From Cyanobacteria bacterium UBA8156 (GTDB lineage Bacteria; Cyanobacteriota; Cyanobacteriia; Pseudanabaenales; Pseudanabaenaceae), in assembly GCA_003456125.1 (NCBI GenBank), contig DMPD01000135.1:1-19325 (forward strand): a DNA stretch of 19,325 nt. The letters are read 5' to 3'. Positions 14,020 to 19,325 of this stretch are shown piece after piece. The translations under genes were made by a program, and so were the position numbers. How positions within the stretch are numbered: the stretch's first letter is position 1; the number at the start of each line of letters is the position of its first letter. Under the pieces are notes generated by a model, which was given only the letters and a program-made list of their open reading frames with translations, had not been told where the DNA came from and ran no database searches.

Positions 14020-15483
14020 GTGACCCTACATGTCTACAATTCCCTCACCCGCCGCAAAGAAGTGTTTATGCCCTTGGTGCCGGGGGAAGTGCGCATGTAC
14101 GTGTGCGGGGTTACGGCCTACGATCGCTGTCATTTGGGCCATGCTCGCGCCTACATTGTGTGGGATACGGTGCGGCGCTATTTGCAGACTCGGTACCGGG
14201 TGCACCACGTCCAAAACATTACCGATATTGACGACAAAATCATCCGCCGGGCCCGAGAGCGGGGCATCCCCTGGCAGGCGATCGCCCAAGAGTTTACGGC
14301 GGCCTACGAAGCCGACATGCAGCGTTTGAATGTACGGCCGGCAGATACATCGCCCAAGGCCACGGCGTATGTGGGGGCCATGGTGTCCCTGATCGCAGAC
14401 TTGATCGCCGGTGGGTATGCCTATGCATCGGGGGGGGATGTGTACTATGCGGTGCAGCGGTTCCCAAACTACGGCCAACTGTCGGGGCGGCAGTTGCAGG
14501 ATATGCAGGCGGGGGCCAGTGGGCGGGTGGATGAAACCGAGCCCCACAAGCGGTACCCGTTGGATTTTGCCCTGTGGAAGGGAACCAAACCCGGCGAACC
14601 CTCTTGGGACTCGCCTTGGGGGCCCGGGCGACCGGGTTGGCACATCGAGTGCTCGGCCATGGCGCGGGCGTTGTTGGGCGATCGCCTGGACATTCATGCC
14701 GGGGGTGCCGACCTCAAATTCCCCCACCACGAAAACGAGATCGCCCAATCGGAAGCGGTGACCGGACAGCCTTTGGCCCGCTATTGGCTCCACAACGGGT
14801 TTGTGAACATCGATGGCGAAAAGATGTCGAAATCCCTGGGCAATTTTTTTACGATCCAGGATTTGTTGCAGCGGTTTTCGGCGATGGCGGTGCGGTGGTT
14901 TGTGTTGCAGGCCCACTACCGCCAACCCATTGACTTTACCGAAGAGGGGATGCAGGCAGCTACCAAAGCCTGGCAAACCATCAACGAGGGCTTAACCTTC
15001 GCGCGGGAGTTTGGGCCCCGCCTGGGTTGGGCGGAGAAAACCGCGCCGGAGGCGGGGGCGATCGCCCGGTTTACCGCAGCGATGGACGATGATTTCAACA
15101 CCGCCGCGGCCCTGGCGATCGTGTTTGACTTGGCCAAGACGCTGCGGGCGGCGGGCAATGCTTTGCGGCGGCAAGAACCGATCGCTTCCGACCAAGACTT
15201 GGCTGCCACCTCGGCGGCTTTGTACAAACTGTCTGAGGTGCTGGGGTTCACGGTAGAAGGCATCATCGAAGCCACAGCTAGCATTACCAGTACGGCATCT
15301 GGCGAGATGGAAATTATAGAAAAGATTGGCGAAAGAGAAATCAGCGAGCTTTTGGCGGAACGACAGCAGGCGAAAAAGGCGAAAAATTACCCAAAAGCCG
15401 ACGAAATCCGCAATTACCTGCGGAAACGGGGGGTAGAGTTGGCCGACAAAGCCGGCGGGGTCACCACTTGGTGGCGAATTTAG
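14020..15483 (+). CDS. cysS: Cysteinyl-tRNA synthetase
   Basis: A 487-residue class Ia aminoacyl-tRNA synthetase that charges tRNA-Cys. HLGH (38-41) is the HIGH motif and KMSKS is at 268-272. The zinc ligands that confer cysteine selectivity are C29, C211, H236 and E240, close to the E. coli spacing. The C-terminal helical region ends in the usual [21 protein letters not shown]. The GTG at 14020 gives the typical [13 protein letters not shown] beginning and has GGAG 11 bases upstream. A GTG at 14008 would add four residues but lies too close to that ribosome site. The stop overlaps the convergent secreted-protein gene by 4 bases. Confidence 0.96.
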   Translation: MTLHVYNSLTRRKEVFMPLVPGEVRMYVCGVTAYDRCHLGHARAYIVWDTVRRYLQTRYRVHHVQNITDIDDKIIRRARERGIPWQAIAQEFTAAYEADMQRLNVRPADTSPKATAYVGAMVSLIADLIAGGYAYASGGDVYYAVQRFPNYGQLSGRQLQDMQAGASGRVDETEPHKRYPLDFALWKGTKPGEPSWDSPWGPGRPGWHIECSAMARALLGDRLDIHAGGADLKFPHHENEIAQSEAVTGQPLARYWLHNGFVNIDGEKMSKSLGNFFTIQDLLQRFSAMAVRWFVLQAHYRQPIDFTEEGMQAATKAWQTINEGLTFAREFGPRLGWAEKTAPEAGAIARFTAAMDDDFNTAAALAIVFDLAKTLRAAGNALRRQEPIASDQDLAATSAALYKLSEVLGFTVEGIIEATASITSTASGEMEIIEKIGEREISELLAERQQAKKAKNYPKADEIRNYLRKRGVELADKAGGVTTWWRI

Positions 15484-16136
15484 CGTTCGTAGGGCACAAA
15501 CTGCCGTTGGGGGGTCAGCAGGTACAGGCGATTGAGGTTCGGCTTGGGGGTTTCTCCCGGCAGAATTTGGTAGGCTCGCTTGTCGGCCGGCACCGCGAAA
15601 TACACGATGCGATCGCCCGCCCGTTCGCCGTTGGTGCGAAACAGACCCGTATCGCCGATCGCCTCCGGCACTAGGCGGTAGGTTTGGCCGCGAAAAGTGA
15701 GGGTGGGGGGATACTGCAACCCCAGGGCAATTTCTTGGCGCACCGCCGGGGCGGCCAAAAAATTGGCCAGCGATCGCCGCCAGGTTTCCGCCAAATCATT
15801 GACCGGAGCGCCGCCGGCTTCGATTTCCCAGAGGGGACGGCCCGCCAACCGGAGCGTTGCCCGCTGCGGGAGGGGTGGAGCCACCTTTGGGTTGGCCGGT
15901 TTGGGGGTTAGGGGAAACACCACATCTACCGTCCAGGGTTCCACTGGCGAAAGGCGGCCGGCAATGTCCCGAAACCGTTGGTTCCAAAGCTGGAGGCGAT
16001 CCGGGGATACCGTTTCCGGGAGGGTAAAACGGCTGCGACCCACCGGTTGCCAAACGGTTTGGGCGATCGCGGGGGGGGCCACCGCGACTACGATAGCGGG
16101 AACGCAAAGGGCAGAAACCATGTTGGCGAAACGCAT
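15480..16136 (-). CDS. Secreted protein of unknown function
   Basis: A 218-residue protein with a signal peptide ([26 protein letters not shown], cleavage after AIA-Q or nearby) and no recognised catalytic motif. The mature part has a proline-rich stretch (about 75-90) and a [20 protein letters not shown] segment (about 103-122) seen in cyanobacterial periplasmic hypotheticals. The start is ambiguous: ATGs at 16139, 16136 and 16121. The first two give a signal peptide with the needed arginine and sit next to AAGGA; the third lacks a positive N-region. With 16136 the gene overlaps the beginning of hisF, which reads the other way, by 17 bases. Its end overlaps cysS by 4 bases. Confidence 0.72.
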   Translation of the reverse strand: MRFANMVSALCVPAIVVAVAPPAIAQTVWQPVGRSRFTLPETVSPDRLQLWNQRFRDIAGRLSPVEPWTVDVVFPLTPKPANPKVAPPLPQRATLRLAGRPLWEIEAGGAPVNDLAETWRRSLANFLAAPAVRQEIALGLQYPPTLTFRGQTYRLVPEAIGDTGLFRTNGERAGDRIVYFAVPADKRAYQILPGETPKPNLNRLYLLTPQRQFVPYER

Positions 16137-16902
16137 CATTCCTTGTTTGGATGTCACGGCGGGGCGGGTGGTCAAGGGCGTAAATTTTGTGGATTTGCGG
16201 GATGCCGGTGACCCGGTGGCTTTGGCGGCAGTGTACAACCAAGCGGGGGCCGACGAATTGGTGTTTTTGGACATCACCGCCACCCACGAAGACCGGGGCA
16301 TTTTGTTGGACGTGGTGCGGGCCACCGCCGAGCAGGTATTTATTCCCCTGACGGTGGGGGGGGGCATTCGTTCCCTCGAAGACATTCGGCAACTGCTCCA
16401 TGCCGGCGCCGACAAAGTAAGCCTCAATTCGGCCGCCGTGGCCGATCCCGACCTGATTGCCCGCAGCAGCGATCGCTTTGGCAACCAATGCATTGTGGTG
16501 GCGATCGATGCCCGGCGGCGGCAGGACGGCGATGGCTGGGAAGTGTGTACGCGGGGCGGGCGCCACCGAACGGGACTCGACGCGATCGCCTGGGCCCAAA
16601 CCGCCGTGGGCAAAGGGGCTGGGGAAATTTTGCTCACCAGCATGGACGCCGATGGCACCCAAGCCGGCTACGATTTGGCCTTAACCCAGCAAGTCAGTGC
16701 GGCGGTGGAAGTGCCGGTCATTGCTTCCGGTGGCGCTGGCCACCTCGATCACATCGCCGAGGCCTTTACGGTCGGTCAGGCGGCGGCGGCCCTGTTGGCC
16801 TCCATGCTGCACTTTGGTCAAGTCACCGTCGGTCAAATCAAGACCCACCTTTTTGCCCAGGGCATTCCGGTACGGCCAAATCGGGAAGCCGCTCCTGAAT
16901 GA
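16120..16902 (+). CDS. hisF: Imidazole glycerol phosphate synthase, cyclase subunit
   Basis: A 260-residue (beta/alpha)8 barrel. HisF takes ammonia from HisH and converts PRFAR to imidazole glycerol phosphate and AICAR in histidine biosynthesis. The catalytic aspartates are D11 (IIPCLDV) and D130 (VVAIDARR); the phosphate loops are VGGGIRS (79-85) and [13 protein letters not shown] 16120 is the normal family start ([11 protein letters not shown]) and follows AAAGGG. hisH is not in the window, which is common in cyanobacteria. Its leader lies inside the divergent secreted-protein gene, so its promoter must overlap that coding region. Confidence 0.97.
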   Translation: MLAKRIIPCLDVTAGRVVKGVNFVDLRDAGDPVALAAVYNQAGADELVFLDITATHEDRGILLDVVRATAEQVFIPLTVGGGIRSLEDIRQLLHAGADKVSLNSAAVADPDLIARSSDRFGNQCIVVAIDARRRQDGDGWEVCTRGGRHRTGLDAIAWAQTAVGKGAGEILLTSMDADGTQAGYDLALTQQVSAAVEVPVIASGGAGHLDHIAEAFTVGQAAAALLASMLHFGQVTVGQIKTHLFAQGIPVRPNREAAPE

Positions 16903-16938
16903 TAAAGTAGATAAAAAGCAAGATCCGGGGCGGGGGGC

Positions 16939-18258
16939 ATGTACAGCCTCAAGAATGCGATCGAAGACATCGTGGTCGAAGAAGCCATCCGGCAGTTGAC
17001 CGCCTGGCCAGACCTGGAGGTGATCGCCCATACCGAGAGCGACCGGGGCAATCTCTTAAGTCAAGTCGCCGTTCGCGCCCTGAACCAGCTCCCACCGCAG
17101 TATGCCACCAGCGATCGGGGGTGGTCGTTGTTGCGACGCAAAGCCAGCCACGAAATGGCCCGAGAAATTGCCGAAGCGGTGCGCCAGTCCCTGCAAGCGG
17201 AATGGGCCGACCAAACCCATGCCATCGAGGGCCCCCCGAACCTGCCCCACCAAGAAGAATTTGACAATCCCGCCCGCGTCCTCGCCCAAATGCAAGCGTT
17301 GCTGGGGGACTCCACCCTGCAATGGCGGGATGTCGCCAGTGCCGTCGAACGCCACTTGGACAACATTCGCTACGGGGGGACCGAGGTTCCCGCCGCCGTC
17401 TCCGTCTCCCCCGTTCGCTTTTTGCCCCCTACCCCCTGGAAAGAGCAAAAATGGCGGTGGGAGGGGCCCGAAGACCCCAGCCTGTCCGCCAGTGCCAACG
17501 CCGAAGCCAGTGCCGAAGCATTTGCTTCCTACATGTTGCCAGCCGCCTGTTTTTTTACCAATGCCCTGGAACGACCGGTGGCCAATGTGATCCAGAAGCA
17601 GTTGCAACACCTGGCCCCAGACCTGGTGAAAAACATCCGCTTGGAAGACATGGTGGCCTACACCCTGAATCGCTTGCCCCCCAAGTATGTGGCCAGCGCT
17701 GACAAACTCAACCAAGTGCGGCAGGAAATTACCCAACAGATGGGCACCGATATTTGGCTGTTGGCCACCGAAGCCATCCTGAAAATGCACAAGGCCCCCC
17801 GCCGGTTGGTGCGACCGTTGCCCCTAGCCCAATTTGAGGCCGAACGGGAACTGGCGATCGCCGATTTGCGGTTGGTGTTGCAGCGGGACGACATCGACTG
17901 GCGCAATGCGGTGCTGCGGGTTCACGAGGCGATCGAGGCGGCCAAGATCGAGGGCAGCGATTGGCGACAACGGTGGCAGATGTTGGGGCACATCTACAAA
18001 GAGTTGCAGTTGGAGCCAGGGGATGCCGAACTATCCCTCTATCCCGTGGATCGGGGTGAAGTGTTGGTGATTCAAACCCACTCCCGACACATCTTTGGCA
18101 AGCTGGCCGATGGGCCGCGGGATGTCGCCCTGAGCGCCCTGCGGTTCTTCCCAGACCTCACGGCGATCGAACTCTCATCCCCGCTGCTGGGGTTTCGGCT
18201 ATCCTATTCCCGGGATGAAATGGTTGGTGATGGGGTGTTCACCACCCTGGGTTGGTAA
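16939..18258 (+). CDS. Protein with two ComFB-like domains
   Basis: A 439-residue cytosolic protein. Two segments resemble the ComFB (late competence) domain: residues 4-86 (LKNAIEDIVVEEAIRQL, then ALNQLPPQYATSDRGW) and 205-284 (FFTNALERPVANVIQKQL, then YTLNRLPPKYVAS). Each is followed by a similar helical element, LLGDSTLQWRDVASAVERHL (121-140) and LVLQRDDIDWRNAVLRVHE (312-330), so the protein seems built of two copies of one unit. A C-terminal region (about 340-439) of unknown fold follows. ComFB domains in cyanobacteria have been reported to bind cyclic dinucleotides, so a sensor role is possible. The ATG at 16939 follows GGGGCGGGGGG, and TAAAGT or TAGATA just upstream may be a -10. The domain call is by motif. 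Confidence 0.68.
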   Translation: MYSLKNAIEDIVVEEAIRQLTAWPDLEVIAHTESDRGNLLSQVAVRALNQLPPQYATSDRGWSLLRRKASHEMAREIAEAVRQSLQAEWADQTHAIEGPPNLPHQEEFDNPARVLAQMQALLGDSTLQWRDVASAVERHLDNIRYGGTEVPAAVSVSPVRFLPPTPWKEQKWRWEGPEDPSLSASANAEASAEAFASYMLPAACFFTNALERPVANVIQKQLQHLAPDLVKNIRLEDMVAYTLNRLPPKYVASADKLNQVRQEITQQMGTDIWLLATEAILKMHKAPRRLVRPLPLAQFEAERELAIADLRLVLQRDDIDWRNAVLRVHEAIEAAKIEGSDWRQRWQMLGHIYKELQLEPGDAELSLYPVDRGEVLVIQTHSRHIFGKLADGPRDVALSALRFFPDLTAIELSSPLLGFRLSYSRDEMVGDGVFTTLGW

Positions 18259-18357
18259 CGGGACAGCTCCCACAGCCAGCCGCAGGGGTACTCCTCCCGT
18301 ACTTGGTTCTCCGGAATCCTGGCATCTGGTGCGCAGATATGGCAGTTGCCTACTTGG

Positions 18358-19325
18358 TTAGGACAATGCCTGCACCAACTCCACCAGCTTGCGTTTGCGG
18401 CTGTGGGTTTTCAACAACTCTTGGCGGTATTTTGTCCAGACGCTGGGGGGCTGCCACGATCGCACCAGGGTCAGCCAGGCGATCGCTTCTTCGTAGAGGG
18501 CCGCTTTGCCGGACTGGGCGATCGCTTCGATGCGGGCTTGGGCCGTGGCGAGGGCCCAGTCCGGGTCGTGGTGGGCCAACTGGGTGACGGCTTCCTGCAA
18601 CGGTAACGGGGTCAAAACCGGCAACCCCTCGATCGCCGCCTTGGCGGCCTCCCACTGGTGGGTGTGCAACAAAACCGCCAACCGGGTGCCCCCATCCCCC
18701 TGCTCCCGGATGGCGGCCACCAGGCGATCGTGGTGCTCTGCCTGGACGTGGTCTTTCAAGACACCCCACAACGCCAAATCCGGTTCTTGGTCAAAGGCTT
18801 GGAGGTACCGCGGTAACGCCTGTTCCCATTGGTTTTGCGCGGCGTAGCGATCGCCCAACCAGCGGGCTAAGGGGGGATAATCTTGCCGGGACAACCCCTG
18901 CTCCGCCAACGCCAGGGCCTCGGCCTCCAAACCCATCGCAGCTAAAGGAGGAGCCAGGGCTAGGGCTTCGGCCGCCGTGTCGAGTTTTTGGGTGGCCACG
19001 GCGATCGCCTCTGCGGTTTCGCCGATGCGCACCAACCCCAACACGTAGGGCACCAACTGGCCTTCGGCCTGGGCCAGGTTTACGTATTCCGACCATCGGC
19101 CGACCCGCGCCAACACCCGCAACCGCGCCTGCGCCAAGCCATCGGCCCAGGGGGGCACCGTCTCGGCCCAAGCCCCGTTTTCCCCCGCCGTCCCCTGCAA
19201 CGCCGCTTGGAGAGGTTCGTAGCTCCAGCCCTGGGCCACCGCCGCCCGGGCGATCGGGAATTCCCCCACCAGGTCTGGAGGGAGGGTGGGCTGGGCCATA
19301 CTCAACACAATTTCTGCCAACACCC
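18358..19325 (-). CDS. C-terminal part of a probable SWIM zinc-finger protein
   Basis: An open frame of at least 321 codons that runs off the right edge, so the start is missing. The leftmost in-frame initiator (GTG at 19323) is probably internal. The sequence is all helical, with tandem TPR-like or HEAT-like pairs rich in alanine and leucine (e.g. GRWSEYVNLAQAEG, NQWEQALPRYLQAF). The end, KAALYEEAIAWLTLVRSWQ then YRQELLKTHSRKRKLVELVQAL, resembles the C-terminal repeat region of SWIM zinc-finger family proteins of cyanobacteria. The SWIM cysteine/histidine motif itself would lie beyond the window. A generic TPR protein is the alternative. It converges on the ComFB-like gene, with 99 bases between the stops. 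Confidence 0.6.
   Translation of the reverse strand, partial: VLAEIVLSMAQPTLPPDLVGEFPIARAAVAQGWSYEPLQAALQGTAGENGAWAETVPPWADGLAQARLRVLARVGRWSEYVNLAQAEGQLVPYVLGLVRIGETAEAIAVATQKLDTAAEALALAPPLAAMGLEAEALALAEQGLSRQDYPPLARWLGDRYAAQNQWEQALPRYLQAFDQEPDLALWGVLKDHVQAEHHDRLVAAIREQGDGGTRLAVLLHTHQWEAAKAAIEGLPVLTPLPLQEAVTQLAHHDPDWALATAQARIEAIAQSGKAALYEEAIAWLTLVRSWQPPSVWTKYRQELLKTHSRKRKLVELVQALS

Noticed and set aside
14026..14976. Long minus-strand open frame inside cysS
   Set aside because: The plus strand holds every CysRS motif at the expected spacing. The long antisense frame is a by-product of GC-rich codon use.
1364..18970. Abundant GCGATCGC octamers considered as a repeat family or regulatory sites
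   Set aside because: This is HIP1, known to be widespread in many cyanobacterial genomes and mostly within genes here. It identifies the lineage and is not a local feature.
1..19325. Search for a mobile island, defence system or biosynthetic cluster
   Set aside because: No transposase, integrase, toxin pair, restriction gene or cluster enzyme was recognised. The RusA-like and nuclease-like genes stand alone and do not make a system.

Overview
This 19.3 kb window is chromosomal DNA from a moderately GC-rich cyanobacterium. Three things say so. The octamer GCGATCGC (HIP1) occurs roughly forty times by eye. pipX, the cyanobacteria-specific partner of NtcA and PII, is present. The ATP synthase gamma subunit carries the extra regulatory segment of photosynthetic F-ATPases. 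I cannot name the species. No rRNA, tRNA, CRISPR array, transposase or prophage was recognised, and the gene content is mostly core metabolism.

Layout. Bases 1-256 hold no convincing gene and are AT-richer than the rest. A minus-strand response regulator (257-871) diverges from a plus-strand run of lipA (lipoyl synthase), a GT4 glycosyltransferase and atpC (F-ATPase gamma), which ends at a hairpin. A partner-switching pair follows: a GHKL anti-sigma kinase at 4203 and a STAS antagonist at 4825. Next come a RusA-type resolvase gene with a damaged 3' end and a small nuclease-like protein that runs tail-to-tail into a secreted minus-strand protein. A divergent region with a perfect NtcA-type palindrome precedes pipX, which overlaps ispE (MEP isoprenoid pathway). 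An esterase (minus) and glk (plus) diverge from 8338-8394.

From 9328 to 13362 the genes are all on the minus strand and tightly packed. In transcription order they are an alpha/beta hydrolase, queF overlapping an RNase D-like exonuclease, then after a hairpin a rhomboid protease, a pentapeptide-repeat membrane protein and a small conserved protein, the last three overlapping one another. The rest holds a phycobilisome-fold-like protein, cysS, a secreted minus-strand protein whose start overlaps the start of hisF, hisF, a protein with two ComFB-like domains, and the C-terminal part of a probable SWIM zinc-finger protein cut by the window edge.

The points most worth attention are these: short tandem duplications between 4.2 and 5.6 kb, one of which frameshifts the RusA-like gene; a tandem 12-bp repeat that adds ESIG peptides and repeated Shine-Dalgarno-like motifs to the anti-sigma gene; the two-unit ComFB protein, which may sense cyclic dinucleotides; the NtcA box before pipX-ispE; and a phycobilisome-like protein that appears to lack the chromophore cysteine. 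I did not find a clearly new multi-gene system.
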